From: Dendrophyllia cribrosa
Taxonomy: Eukaryota; Cnidaria; Anthozoa; Scleractinia; Dendrophylliidae
Reading direction: 5' to 3'
DNA length: 64,000 nucleotides
NCBI GenBank assembly: GCA_024195265.1
Contig: JAJLRJ010000011.1
Coordinates: 23,059,712 to 23,123,711 of the forward strand
Position numbers and translations under genes: made by a program. The notes under the pieces are model-generated. The model made no database searches. It was not told the origin of the DNA and was given only the letters and a program-made list of their open reading frames with translations. This document shows positions 11,601 to 19,910 of this stretch, piece after piece (within the stretch, counting starts at the first letter, position 1; every line of letters starts with the position of its first letter).

Positions 11601-14600
11601 GCACAAAGCACCAAAGTTTGACCTCTTTTTTATCTCTATCTTCCTTTTGGAAATGAACTGTACAATCAGAATTTATTGCAGAAAATCTTTCAGGAAACCT
11701 GAGCTCAATGTCGTTTGTTGTCTTGCAATGGTATCCCGGAAGTTTTCGTCAAATACTGATTGAAAAGGGTAATTCCAAGGCAAAGGATCCTTAGTAAATT
11801 TAAGTTAACGCTTTCACTCCCAGAGTCATTATTATGAATGAATGTCATGTATATAGTTCTAACTTTTGACTTTGTGGACAAAATCCTGTGGTGTAACCAT
11901 TCAAATGAAACCTCTTTGGCAGTACTTTTGCCTGGTATCATTTGTTTTACGATATTCTAAATAACGAAATTTGGGATTTTTCTTGAATTTTTATTTTTGG
12001 CACTAATCTTGGGAGTTAAAGGGTTGTAAGATGGCATGCTTTGTGTCACTGTGCTGTGATGTGATGTGAACTTGTTGTAATATGATATTGTCATGTACTA
12101 TTGATCCCAGACGTCCTTTCAAATTGCCTTGAAAATCAGCCCGCTTCACGCACCGTTGGTTTCACTCCGCGGTTTGAAAAAAGTTCATCACGTAATCAAA
12201 ATTCTGTTGACCGCAAATCAACATGTTACGTAACGTTGAACTTACGATGAATGAATTTTAACTCGCAGTCGTGAAATCTGCTCAGATAATACCTTTCCTA
12301 GAAAAAACAGTTCTTCCTTTTCAATTACAAGTTACAGAAAGTTAAGTTCAAGAAATATATTACCGTATTTGAAGGCATAAATTTAAATTCATTCTTCGCA
12401 AGTTCAACGTTACCGATCTTGTGGTCGACTTGTGGTCAACAAAAATTTGATCGCGTGATGAACTTTTTTCAAACTGCGGAGTGAAACCAACGGTGCGTGA
12501 AGCGGGCTGATTTTCAAGGCAATTCGAAAGGACGTCTGGGATCAATAGTATACATGTTTAAAACACACAGCAGTGTTTTGAATAATGTCACTTTTGTGAA
12601 AAGAGTAAGGTAGCACAGAAAAAAAATTTATTTTTTTTGTTTTGTCTGGATGGCCATTGCTTTATCCTTTGGAAATGTTTTGAAGCCGAAAAATTATGAG
12701 AATTGAAGTGCTACACTGTATATTGTAGATCTGTCAGTGTTGAGAAGTTTGGTAGGTAACGATTGTCTGCACCTTTTGTGTCAGTGGTTGAACAGGAGAA
12801 ATGCAGCCTTGGAATCACTTGGTTATAGAGCAGTTTTCAATTGAGTATCGAAAGTAATCACACAATTGCTTTGGTTTTGCATTGCTACGCTTTGTGATTG
12901 GCTCAAAAATCTCGCGCCACTTTCTCGACCAATCAGAAGTAAAACCAAAACCAATCGTGACTTGCTCGCACGCGTTTTCCCGCGCTTGGCGCCGTCGACA
13001 TGTAATTGCTTCGAGCTCTGATTGGTTCATTGGATTGTTTACGACTGCTGTGATTGGTCAGAGTAATTACTTTGGTTTTGGTTTTACGACACTCAATTGA
13101 AAACCGCTCTAAGGTTATGGCAAAAGTGAATGGTAATAATAAAATTATTAACAGCTACTGTATGCTGTTGTAGGTTTGGTTTGTCTTGTATGCATGTGTT
13201 ATTAAGGGAAGCTTGAAGTGAAAATGTAGAAAAGGAATAATATTAACTTTAAAGAAATGATTTTTATAGTTATCCTTATATTGTTTGTATAAACCATACC
13301 AATAAGCTGGAAAATCTATTGTCATAAACTGAACATAAAAGCCACACTGCTTTAACTTTTTTGCGATTGGTATTATAAAAACAACTGGAAGTGTCATAAC
13401 CATTAAATTTTTCTTTGGTTCAAAGTGTTTAATTGAAATGTTCCTTTTAGCTTGCATCAGTTTAATCATTCTGATAATTGTTTCTTTTTGTAAGTGCAAA
13501 ATAAGCAGTGGTTCTTTTTATGGTGTCTTTACATGTTTTTTGTAATTTAGTGCTAAGAACATGACCTGTAACACTGAAATATACTGGTAACTACTAATAA
13601 CACTGAATAAGGACTTTCAAACGCTGCAGTTGTTATCGATACCCAACCACTGCATTTTAGAGCAGTTTTCAATTGTGTCGAAAGTAATTACACAATTGCT
13701 TTGGTTTTGCATTGCTACGCTTTGTGATTGGCTAAAAAATCTCTCGCCACTTTCTCGCACTTGCTCGCACGCGTTTTCCCGCGCTTGGCGCCGGCGACAT
13801 GTATTTGCTTTGAGCTCTGATTGGTTCATTGGATTGTTTACGACTGCTGTGATTGGTCAAAGTAATTACTTTGGTTTTGGTTTTACCACACTCAATTGAA
13901 AACTGCTCTATTATGGTGTCCCTATCATCCAAAACTGTTCACTTAATAAAGCACATTTTTTAGTTCAACTGTCAACAATGTTTTCACCATTGATAACCTA
14001 CTGAGCATTTCTCTTGTCAGCCTCCCAGTGGCATCAATGACAGTAATGTTTCATACTTTAGTTATAACTTGATACTTCATCAAACACTGCTGTGTCTATC
14101 CTTCTGCACTCTCTTGTTTCATAAATTAATTATTTCAAACTTAATAAAATATAATGTACAGTTAAACCCTCCCAACAAACTTTTTTACGAGTTTCTGGCT
14201 ACAATATCACCAGCTAATTCAGGGCAGTACGCAGCTCTTACAAGGTCTTCTCTGATTTGCTGAGAAAACAATAGAACAAATAACAACAATACCCCCTAGC
14301 CACGAAAACAATAGAGGTGTATGATACCCAGGTCCAATTTACAAGCCCTGTGACCAACTGAGTTGAATGATTTTTAATTGCAGCAATGCCATTGGACCAT
14401 TGATCTCATTATGGGTTATCTTCTCATCGGGCATGATTCAAGACAAAATTTTGATTCCTATCTGGATTCTGGTTTATGGAGGTGTCGGCATATGCATTGG
14501 CCTGTTTGTGTGGGGTCGACGAGTTATCAAGACTGTAGGCGAGGATCTTACACCGATTACGCCATCAAGGTACAGTGGAGTGCATTTTAACCTTCACTCA

Positions 14601-17325
14601 TTGCCACCTCCCTGTAACGTGTAGGAAGAGTGTTTCATCAGGATATCCAAACACCAAGAACTGGGTTGAAAAACGAGGCGCTGCCGAGTTTTTTTTTTAA
14701 CCACTTCGAGGTGTTTGGATACCTGATGAAAACGAAGGAATAAAATCGTCAAAATCTATGCAAATTAAGACCGGATATCCAAACCTCCTTCACGGTGGTG
14801 ATTTCATTTGTGTTCTCGTCATGAATTATTAATGAGTTTTAGAATAACTTTTAAAAAATAGATTCATTTGGAAGGTTAAGTTAAAACACTTGAATACCGT
14901 ATGGCACTACATTTTTGCGGGAGTTTAATTTTGCGGTTTCGCATTTTTTTGTGTGTGTTTTGCGGGAACTAATTTTTGCAATTGGCGAAAACTGTTCTTT
15001 CTAGCTGGGAATTAATTTTTGCGATTTGCAGGAAGTCGCGTTCAATTAGAAGTAAAACAGTTTCGTTTTTTTATTTGAGTACATGCAATCAAAATGTAGG
15101 TGGAACAACATGAGGATATAAAACACGTTAATAAATCACTGTCACTCTATAAGTGTGGCTGATCGCTGATCAGCAATAAATATGGTACCGCTTGATGCAT
15201 TATCACTCGAGTTATCACTCGTATTTTCTTTTCCACTCCGGTAATCTACTTTGTCTTCGGAGTCACTTTGAGTTTCTGTCCCACGATCGTTATCTGCCAT
15301 CAAAACTTTGTCAGCCATCTCAGAATTACCAAACAGTCCAGAAAAGGTGATGTCTGTATATAATTTCAAAGGTGAAGTACATTTTTACGCGGAAAATTTT
15401 TGCGGGAATTTTGTTTTTTGCGGATCATGAAAAAACCCGCAAAAATCGCAAAAAATTAGAACCGTAAAAAATTTAGTGCCGTGTGGTATGTGACCTCTGG
15501 CTTACATGTGGATCATTTGTTCTTTGTTTCAGTGGCTTTGTTATAGAGATTGGCTCGGCACTGACTGTACTGTGTGCATCTAACCTTGGCATTCCCATCA
15601 GTACCACTCATTGTAAAGTGGGTTCCGTTGTCATGGTTGGAAGAGTCCGGTCCAAAGAAGTCGTTGATTGGTCCCTGTTCAGGAATGTTACAATAGCGTG
15701 GGTTGTAACTATGCCATTTACGGGTATGTTGTCATTTAAAGTGCATATAACCCTTAATTTTATATTACAAATATTCGTTCCGCCAATAGGCCATTTTCGA
15801 GTTACGTTATGCCTCGTTGTCAAAGCGAGGCTGAGTGCACAACCTTTCATATGGAAATGAGTCTTATTTGCATTTGAATAAAAACTCATTTCCATATGAA
15901 AGGTTGTGCACCTAGCCTCGCTTTGACAACGAGGAAAAACGTAACTCGGAAATGGCCTATTGCCACCAAATACCACTACATGGTTAGCTTAGTTAGTAGA
16001 GCACCAGTCTGCTGGGCGGGAGGTCGTGGGCTCGAATCACGGCCGGACCAACACTCAGGGTCTTAAAATATCTGAAGACGGAGGTGCTGCCTTTGCTATG
16101 ACATCTGCAAATGGATAGACCTTCACGTAGAAATGGCGGACCCGTCTCCGACGACGACGTAACAGAACCACTGAGGACGTAACAAAACCCTGGCTGTGAC
16201 CACCCTCAGTGCCATACATTCATTCATGGGTTGGGTGGGGAGATGACATCAACAATGCACCGATAGCGGCTGCCTGGGGTGCCTCTAATCTCATTCTCAT
16301 AAGTGTATGTAAGGCGCTATGAGACTCAAGTGATATGTGCGCCATATAAGGCATTCATTCATTCATATGCAACTAAATTGGATAAAAAGATTTCATAGAG
16401 CAAAACATAAGCAGTAGTTTTGCGACAAAGTGCAGGATTACAAGGATGGAAGTGGATTACAGTTCATCAAATTTGATTTCGTGACAGGCGGTCGAGAAAT
16501 CAATATGGCCACTCTTGTGGACTTTGATCTTTTATCCGTTATTTTGTGTCTTTCGTTGATATTTGTGTACTTTACCTCAATACTCCAATAATAAAGGTCT
16601 TTAGTATACAGCTATTTCAATAAACGTTGTCGGATGAAAGCTTAAAGCCAAGACCGCAAGGTAGTATGGGGTAGGGTTAAAAGCCATTGAATAAAAATCC
16701 CATACTACCTTGCGGTCTTGGCTTTTCGCCTTTTTCATCCGACAACGTTAATTGAAATAGCTGTATACTGAAACAGTGGATAGCATTGTTGGCGCGCTCT
16801 GATTGGCTACTGAAACTTGAAATAGCAAGTGCTATTCACCTCCCAGCAATTTGCGCGCGAAAATTGTAATCGTTGACATGAATAAATGAGTTAAAAAGCA
16901 TCATTTTCGTTATATGGTGCTTACAACAACCGCTTACAACAACCGCCGCTTCGCGGCTCGGTAAATATCCACCACTACCCACCTTCGGTGAATAGTTATT
17001 AACTATTGGTTTCAAGACAGAAGTCATCTAAGTAATAAAGCTGTCGTTTTGTTCTGTTTTGTTTTCTCGTGCACCATCTCCGTTATGCATACAGATCCTA
17101 AGTCACTCTCGCAGTCAGAATAGTCTGGACGTACAGTCATAGCTATATAGATCATAAAGTATTTCTTTTTCTTTTTTGTAGCCAGAATTGGTGTCTTTGT
17201 TTCGTAAACGAGAGTGGAACGTGATAGATACTCCATGCAGTTAAAATATTAATAGCATTTCTCTTGTATTTATTTCAGGTCTAATATCAGCAGGACTTTA
17301 CGCGGCATTAAGAGAAACTGTATGA
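1588..17325 (+). CDS. slc20a: SLC20/PiT sodium-phosphate cotransporter, 3' exons
   Basis: The 3' part of a type III sodium-dependent phosphate transporter, a multi-pass plasma-membrane protein importing inorganic phosphate with Na+. Exons read as 1588-1939 (exon A) or 11442-11586 (exon B), then 14384-14569, 15533-15723 and 17279-17325, all with GT/AG borders and continuous phase. Exon A begins with a Ser/Glu-rich cytoplasmic-loop segment, then [19 protein letters not shown]. The next exon completes SNAIGPL and continues to [18 protein letters not shown] and DLTPITPS. The following exon holds [20 protein letters not shown] and [10 protein letters not shown]. The last encodes the C-terminus ending LRETV. 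The GGNDV...NAIGP and [11 protein letters not shown] signatures are diagnostic of SLC20/PiT proteins. The 5' exons lie outside the window. Introns hold a complete transposon, several MITEs and a SINE. Confidence 0.9.
2040..2582. repeat. long foldback element, about 540 bp
   Basis: Two arms of about 230 bp are inverted copies of each other. CAGAATAGTTAGTTGATC near 2042 and TTAACTCATGATGTTCAG near 2093 reappear reversed at about 2503-2582, and the inner arm around AAAGGGACACTATCACGAGG (2188) reappears near 2420-2441. The spacer is about 70 bp. It sits in the SLC20 intron after exon A. The form is that of a MITE; clear target-site duplications were not identified. Confidence 0.8.
2583..4232. other. 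intronic DNA before transposon 1
   Basis: Contains a 19-bp G tract (2674-2692) and several loosely repeated stretches, for example two similar segments around 3290-3350 and 3510-3580, and near-duplicates of an AAAACTATTAGTTGCAA stretch at 3664 and 3879. This suggests old local duplication. No exon is recognised. Confidence 0.5.
4239..4580 (+). repeat. left terminal inverted repeat of transposon 1
   Basis: After a 22-bp unique tip, about 15 head-to-tail units run from 4261. Each begins AGTCCAGTCTTC and is 20-25 bp long. The first four are identical and later ones vary (CATTTTTCACAC, CAGTTTTTGGAC, TTTGTTTTTCAC endings). The right end carries the same variants in the same order, so the whole array, not only its tip, is the inverted repeat. 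The repeated unit is a natural candidate for multiple transposase binding sites (inference). Confidence 0.9.
4704..6692 (+). CDS. transposon-borne HECT-type E3 ubiquitin ligase
   Basis: A 662-residue protein from an ATG shortly inside the left repeat array; the frame is open throughout with no intron needed. An unrecognised but folded-looking region (about 65-180: [20 protein letters not shown], then [16 protein letters not shown]) is followed by a possible zinc-binding Cys cluster (C236-x2-C239, C249-x2-C252). A HECT-like half follows from about residue 330, with an N-lobe segment [21 protein letters not shown] and a C-lobe ending [19 protein letters not shown]. Cys628 in HTC is at the position of the catalytic thioester cysteine of HECT ligases, so activity is plausible. 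The HECT N-lobe is divergent. It faces the integrase gene tail-to-tail. In the cell it could ubiquitinate the integrase or host factors (speculation). Confidence 0.8.
   Translation: MDAIIKQVVQEEINRHSNMQAQHSVSETSTSQLQSNNSNSQLNQATSRPARTATRPSNLLGRIRNGSKGKPNKRVCKEHRLQVRWLHYNVCKKTFLPVKQKNGGGKRFVQYTDLEPLSLEALKDKGAALFFPDGKNNFAGKLEEMHVVVCDATEAALFEFPGGGTVEEYLNSNGLYPSSTHFYICTQVKEHTFQEFESDGVHSDSQSSDTRPFVTAEQSAQNESEQNSLHPARLVCDICHCTFASGQSCIRCEQNNEYYASLAADSAPSHEQSENVVEASEEQNLFDIEQLREHRLSYLLGNGNPSNADNSGNPDVLEEPPESPPVPTQKLLKVNRTHIKTDLIKHFKDPSILHSDLVFEIINEFGNVEKGAGIGVAREVYTLFWTEFAISMTIGERERVPFVRHDHFIEEWEAIACILVKGYISVSYFPLFISKAFICFCLFGNEVTDAVFFSSFKRYLSQLEEDLVVGILSSNDLPADEGEFQDFLERFNCRSLVKKENVVKVLLEIAKQELVQKPHLMVGAWQPILQKWLKPYEQFQSISAVEELYELLMPTTKKVLDSLVCNPTTDGERDAVKFLQRFIRGLDMAKLVQFLQFTTAMDIMGREKLQVTFIKSEGFSSRPIAHTCGPLLEIPSTYNNFVELREEFTNILNHGKWELDIV
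6693..8377. other. spacer between the convergent transposon genes
   Basis: About 1.7 kb of AT-rich sequence between the 3' ends of the HECT and integrase genes. Apart from a small hairpin at 7175-7240 no feature is recognised. It may hold the 3' UTRs of both genes. Confidence 0.5.
7175..7240. repeat. short hairpin related to the MITE at 18878
   Basis: Left arm TAGCTGACCTGCAAATACAGGC and right arm GGCTGTATTCACAGGCTA pair around a short loop. The right arm matches the terminus of the 18878-19043 MITE almost exactly, so this may be a collapsed copy of that family inserted in transposon 1. Confidence 0.5.
8378..9661 (-). CDS. transposon-borne rve-type integrase/transposase
   Basis: A 427-residue protein using the ATG at 9661; the longer frame to 9688 begins with TTG and is not needed. 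An N-terminal helix-turn-helix-like stretch (about 24-62, [19 protein letters not shown]) is followed by a basic segment (RKRKRLRRR) and the catalytic core. The core has WHIDGHDKL (Asp149), RSDDGTEN (Asp208) and SNQRIEAYW (Glu249), an intact D,D,E triad with about 40 residues between the last two. This is the RNase H-like fold used by retroviral integrases and related transposases to cut and join DNA. No reverse transcriptase is present, so this is a DNA transposon enzyme. It is transcribed toward the HECT gene. The frame is uninterrupted, so the element may be recent. Confidence 0.85.
   Translation of the reverse strand: MSLPNYSPCMTLEENSTEEELISNYFKQGYSNQEIIEFLKLHGIFMSLSTLKRRMQVLKLARREAKMEYVVSDDDLKKALEQEIAGSGCFIGYRKMWARLRKRGILVKRDRVMIFLKELDPEGVESRKRKRLRRRVYHAKGPNFIWHIDGHDKLKPYGFSVHACIDGFSRRLIWLEIGPTNKNPDVIAKYYLDSIKQVGGVPRKVRSDDGTENCLIEAIHTCLRSDHSDDDAGLGCFAIGRSTSNQRIEAYWSHLVKDGPGWWMILFKDLVDLGLLNTSDQVHIECIRFCFMEILRKELHEVSQLWNEHIISSSKFGNSSGPRGKPDCMYFLPHLYSTDDYKVPIDPCEADEFVEDSAMSVQDFSDEFAEFASIVMDELQLQKPNNAREGLNLYIHLIRGRKVIEFVLRTWMHDKTQSHHVNVSVKL
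9768..10088 (-). repeat. right terminal inverted repeat of transposon 1
   Basis: Reading inward on the - strand from 10088: TACGATGGCCCAGAAGG, then about 13-14 AGTCCAGTCTTC units in the same variant order as the left end, decaying near 9778. Only one mismatch separates the first 26 bases of the two ends. Confidence 0.9.
10251..10482. repeat. foldback MITE
   Basis: Left arm CCATTTCTCGTAAGTCCCG followed by ACAACTTTTCGGGCCCG pairs with the right arm CGGGCCCGAAAAGTT followed by ATCGGGACTTTCGAGAAACG. The spacer is about 160 bp. It lies about 160 bp beyond transposon 1 in the SLC20 intron. Confidence 0.7.
10483..11441. other. SLC20 intronic DNA
   Basis: No exon or structured repeat is recognised between the foldback at 10251 and the alternative SLC20 exon. 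Confidence 0.45.
11442..11586 (+). CDS. slc20a: SLC20 exon B (alternative exon 2 of 2)
   Basis: A second copy of the exon encoding the SLC20 signature: [29 protein letters not shown]. The donor is identical in form to exon A (GTGAG|GTAC at 11587). The acceptor ATAAAG at 11441 has a weak pyrimidine tract but gives the same 5' phase as exon A; other AGs nearby do not. By eye, 12 of the last 89 bases differ from exon A and only three residues change, so both copies look constrained. It lacks the acidic loop segment of exon A. Confidence 0.75.
11806..12025 (+). repeat. dispersed repeat family R1, copy 1
   Basis: Begins TTAACGCTTTCACTCCCAG and ends TTGGGAGTTAAAGGGTT, a short imperfect terminal inversion. 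The body includes GGTGTAACCATTCAAATGAA. Further copies are at about 43379, 45362 (inverted), 61711 and 63049 in this window. Confidence 0.8.
12096..12552. repeat. foldback element, about 450 bp
   Basis: Arms of about 150 bp: TACTATTGATCCCAGACGTCC at 12096 reappears inverted at 12530-12551, and the CACGCACCGTTGGTTTCACT stretch near 12150 reappears inverted near 12480. The centre is AT-rich. The TA at each tip is compatible with a 2-bp TSD. Confidence 0.8.
12826..13111. repeat. CCAAT-rich MITE, copy 1
   Basis: A 286-bp element with terminal inverted repeats TAGAGCAGTTTTCAATTGAGT / ACTCAATTGAAAACCGCTCTA. The interior carries several CCAAT/ATTGG boxes and CpG-rich GCGCGAG / CGCGTTTTCCCGCGC stretches. 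Two more copies lie at 13658 and 42648. Confidence 0.85.
13112..13657. other. SLC20 intronic DNA between two MITE copies
   Basis: AT-rich; no exon or inverted repeat recognised. Confidence 0.45.
13658..13910. repeat. CCAAT-rich MITE, copy 2
   Basis: Same family and orientation as 12826-13111, but about 33 bp shorter: the stretch with two CCAAT boxes after CACTTTCTCG is missing. Confidence 0.85.
14384..14569 (+). CDS. slc20a: SLC20 exon with SNAIGPL signature
   Basis: The acceptor is TTTTTAATTGCAG at 14383. The first base completes the Ser codon split with exon A or B, giving HGGNDVSNAIGPL. The donor is CATCAAG|GTACAG at 14570. It encodes a transmembrane helix, then [18 protein letters not shown] and DLTPITPS, all strongly conserved in SLC20 proteins. 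Confidence 0.9.
14626..14836 (+). repeat. dispersed hairpin repeat R2, copy 1
   Basis: GTGTTTCATCAGGATATCC leads into a hairpin whose arms contain CCAAACACC…GGTGTTTGG, followed by a body ending CATGAATTATTAATGAG. Other copies: 18788-19222 (interrupted), 42309-42411 (partial), 57960-58228 (inverted). Confidence 0.8.
14895..15488. mobile_element. non-autonomous element with TIRs, about 590 bp
   Basis: Ends are TACCGTATGGCACTAC and, inverted, TACCACACGGCACTAA. Both inner ends continue into TTTTTGCGGG / TTTTGCGA-type sequence. A TA target is compatible with a Tc1/mariner/pogo relative (inference). Inside, a minus-strand open stretch at 15142-15369 is rich in Ser, Asp and Glu and could be a transposase tail relic, unproven. 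It sits between two SLC20 exons. Confidence 0.7.
15533..15723 (+). CDS. slc20a: SLC20 exon with [11 protein letters not shown] signature
   Basis: The acceptor is TTTGTTTCAG at 15532 and the donor ACGG|GTATGT at 15724. It encodes [39 protein letters not shown] and [19 protein letters not shown]: the second signature of the family plus the last transmembrane helices. Confidence 0.9.
15787..15959. repeat. near-perfect palindromic MITE, 173 bp
   Basis: TAGGCCATTTTCGAGTTACG pairs with CGTAACTCGGAAATGGCCTA, and the arms continue through CCTCGTTGTCAAAGCGAGGC and CAACCTTTCATATGGAAATG to a loop near 15875. Each arm is about 80 bp with few mismatches. It begins 63 bp after the SLC20 donor. Confidence 0.85.
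15977..16375 (+). repeat. tRNA-derived SINE, third family
   Basis: The head contains TAGCTTAGTTAGTAGAGC (A box) and GTGGGCTCGAATCACG (B box). A long body follows and ends in a tandem ATTC tail (CATTCATTCATTCAT). About 400 bp in the last large SLC20 intron. Confidence 0.75.
16603..16770. repeat. palindromic MITE, 168 bp
   Basis: AGTATACAGCTATTTCAAT at the left and ATTGAAATAGCTGTATACT at the right are exact inverses. The arms continue through AACGTTGTCGGATGAAA and GCCAAGACCGCAAGGTAGTA. Confidence 0.85.
17279..17325 (+). CDS. slc20a: SLC20 last coding exon
   Basis: The acceptor is TTTATTTCAG at 17278. Two bases complete a Gly codon, then [14 protein letters not shown] and TGA. This matches the short final helix at the end of SLC20 proteins. 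Confidence 0.85.
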
Positions 17326-18613
17326 TACATGCATTAACCCCTTCACTCCCTATGATGCTTTGCGACACGTAACTTGACCCGATCTCCCACGAAACCTCGG
17401 AACGGCGAATAGCAGTGATTGGGAGAAGTTGTTTAAATATCAAGAGTATTCATCTTTGGTGACCATTTCCTTAATTCTCATGAATTCTCTGACTGATTAA
17501 GCATTGACATTAGAAGGAGAATTTGATACTGATCGCTACAAGTGTTAAGGCGTGAAAGGGTTAATCTGTTATATTTGATGCAAGATTTTTAGGTTATTTT
17601 AACTTGCATTATAAAGTCTGGAAAGTTCGTGAGTGCCTCAGATAGGAAATTCAAGTTTGAAATTTGTAAAATAACAATACTAAAGACTTCTTCCTCATCT
17701 CATATTAGAAGGATCTCATATTGTAAAAGTGATAAAGTGTTGTTCTAAGGTGTTGTTTATGTGGGGCCATTCAATGTTTAAAATTGTGTTTGAGACATTT
17801 TTAGGGGTTTAAGGTCAAGCGAGGTTCCTTCGCCTTTTTTTGTCGTCAAAGTAGGTGATTGATGATGATTAAGTAGTGACGACGGTAGGCGACTGAATGC
17901 GTCTTTTTGCTTTGTCTTACAAAAGTTTAGGAATTTCAAAAAGAATACAACATTTTTTTCAGTTTAAAAGACGTGTTTCGGTAAGAGAAATACCGTAAAT
18001 CCGCTATTAAGCCCCCCCGGGGGCTTATTGATTTCAAGTGCTGGGGGGGGGGGGCGCTTAATAGAGAAAGGGGGCTTATTACAGTTTAGCAAAACACAAG
18101 CAGTTCACAACTCACTGATTACCGTAAGAGAAGGGGGGGGGGGCTTAATAGACGATTTACGGTAAGACAAATGCGGGACGAAAACATACGAAAACTAATT
18201 ATTGTCCCGTATCTGTCTTGTTTGTTTTATTTTATTGTCAATCATGTAATTCTTTGTTACTGCTCTAGTTAACATTACTATTAATAAATTCTAATACTAC
18301 GTTATTACATTTATTTAAAACTGATGATGTTCAATATAATTAAGGCGTACTTCACTTAAGATTTCAGATTATTGTACTTTGTAGGACCTAGTTTGTTTAA
18401 GATTACTTAGGAATAAAAAGCTGGCCCATTTGGGTACAAATTGTCAAAGGTTTTTTAGTTTTCTAGCTTTTCATATGTGGATCAAGCATTCGTTGGAAAA
18501 TCAATAGTTTTTCCAATGACATTTCTTGTTTCTATAAAGGAAATATTATTCATTCCTGATTAAATGTGATTTGTATATCAGAATATAATAAAATGCAATT
18601 TAAGATAAATAAA
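17326..18613 (+). terminator. SLC20 3' UTR region with poly(A) signals
   Basis: Candidate AATAAA hexamers occur at 18587-18592 and 18608-18613. The true cleavage site cannot be fixed from sequence. The span contains the MITE at 17991. Confidence 0.4.
17991..18164. repeat. foldback MITE with G/C-run arms
   Basis: TACCGTAAATCCGCTATTAAG and CTTAATAGACGATTTACGGTA are near-inverse ends. Both arms carry GGGGGCTTA/TAAGCCCCC motifs, repeated internally, and a 12-bp G run at 18043. TA at the tips suggests a 2-bp TSD. Confidence 0.75.
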
Positions 18614-18787
18614 CATCCTTGTTTCAGTCTTTTGTTTCTGGTGTAAAACATGATTTGTATAATGTTCTTCTAACTTGAGTCCGTGGATGCCATTGAACCT
18701 TGTTTCTAAACAAGGTAGATCTCACTTTTGGGCCTATGGATGAAATCTTTAAGTGTGAAAATGTTCTTGAATATATCAAACACGAGG

Positions 18788-19222
18788 AACAGTGTTTCAT
18801 CAGATATCCAAACACCGCGAAGTGGTTGAAAAACCAGGCACAGCAGAGTTTTTTTTAACCCACTTCAAGGTGTTTGGTAGCCTGCGAATTCAGCCGCCTC
18901 TCATCGCTCCCGGCCGCTAGGGGCGTTCGTGCGAGAGAGCGTCTGCGATGTACTTTGAGAAATTCCATACTGATGACGTAAATCTGTCACGCGAACGCCC
19001 CTACCGACCGGGAGCGATGACAGGCGGCTGTATTCACAGGCTAGGTGTTTGGATACGTGATGAAACACTCTTTCGAGTGTTTCAAAAATTTCTCAAACGG
19101 ATCGTTAAATGCGGGAGAAAACGAAGGAATAAAATCGCCAAAATCTATGCAAATTAAGACAGGATATCAAAACCTCCTTCACGGTAGTGATTTCCTTTGT
19201 GTTCTCGTCGTGAAGTATTAAT
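18788..19222 (+). repeat. dispersed hairpin repeat R2, copy 2, interrupted
   Basis: The same repeat as 14626-14836, split after GGTGTTTGG by a 166-bp MITE with a 9-bp duplication of the host sequence. Confidence 0.8.
18878..19043. mobile_element. MULE-type MITE, 9-bp TSD, nested
   Basis: A 166-bp element with ends TAGCCTGCGAATTCAGCCGC and, inverted, TAGCCTGTGAATACAGCCGC; the arms extend to about 45 bp. It is flanked by GGTGTTTGG on both sides (18869-18877 and 19044-19052). A 9-bp duplication is the hallmark of Mutator-like elements. It carries no coding capacity. Confidence 0.85.
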
Positions 19223-19230
19223 AGGGAGCT

Positions 19231-19580
19231 TAAAGCCTGGTTTCCATATAATCGCAGCGATCGCAGAAAAGTGTTGTGCGACCCTTGCGATCATATGGAA
19301 ACCAAAAACTTTGCGATCCTTGCGATCGAGAGGTTTTTATATGGAAACCACTCTTGCGATCCTTGCAATCCAAAATGTCCCAGAAAGCATTGCATCCCAG
19401 AGCCTTGTATCCCATAATTCACTTAAAGTTTATCGGATCCAGGCCTACTCGACGTTTCCTTGCGATCGCTGCGATCATATGGAAACCTGAGGTCTCGGAG
19501 ATCGCAAGAATCGCAGCGGTCGTTACGATCGTCGAGCGCGATCGCTGCGATCGTTGCGATTATATGGAAACCAGGCTTAA
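19231..19580. repeat. MITE with repeated GCGATC motifs
   Basis: Ends TAAAGCCTGGTTTCCATATA and TATATGGAAACCAGGCTTAA are inverses. The interior repeats TTGCGATC and CATATGGAAACC modules several times in both orientations, including GCGATCGC palindromes. It resembles a terminal repeat whose binding-site module has multiplied. Confidence 0.8.
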
Positions 19581-19721
19581 GCAACCACAACGGTGACGGC
19601 AGCGAGAACGGCACAAAACAATAGGTTTAATGAGCGAAAACAATGCCTCTGCACGTGCGTTTTACATTTTTGTACATTTCGTTGCCGTTCTCTGCAAAAC
19701 AACAACGTCAAATAATCAAAT

Positions 19722-19910
19722 TATAGCGGAGCTCTGAGGGCCGAAGGCCCGCGCGGAGCCCCACACTCATAGAACCTAGAACCTATACCCGTCATTTTTC
19801 ATGGTCATGGCTAGCGGAATGTTTCGCGTGCGTGTGCGGCCCGCCGCCCGTGTTGGACACGGCTAGTTCGCGGGCGCGTATAACGTCGCAAAACATGCGC
19901 GTATGACACT
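19722..19910 (+). repeat. dispersed repeat R3, copy 1
   Basis: ATAGCGGAGCTCTGAGG…CACTCATAGAAC…CCCGTCATTTTTCATGGTCATGG. Matching pieces occur at 36145-36200 and 37250-37330, where about 1.05 kb of other sequence splits the repeat at the CGTCATTTTTCA position. Confidence 0.65.

Noticed and set aside
12882..13100. About 70-90-codon frames on both strands, with a similar one at 13630-13899
   Set aside because: They repeat because both lie in copies of the same MITE; the shared frame does not indicate a gene.
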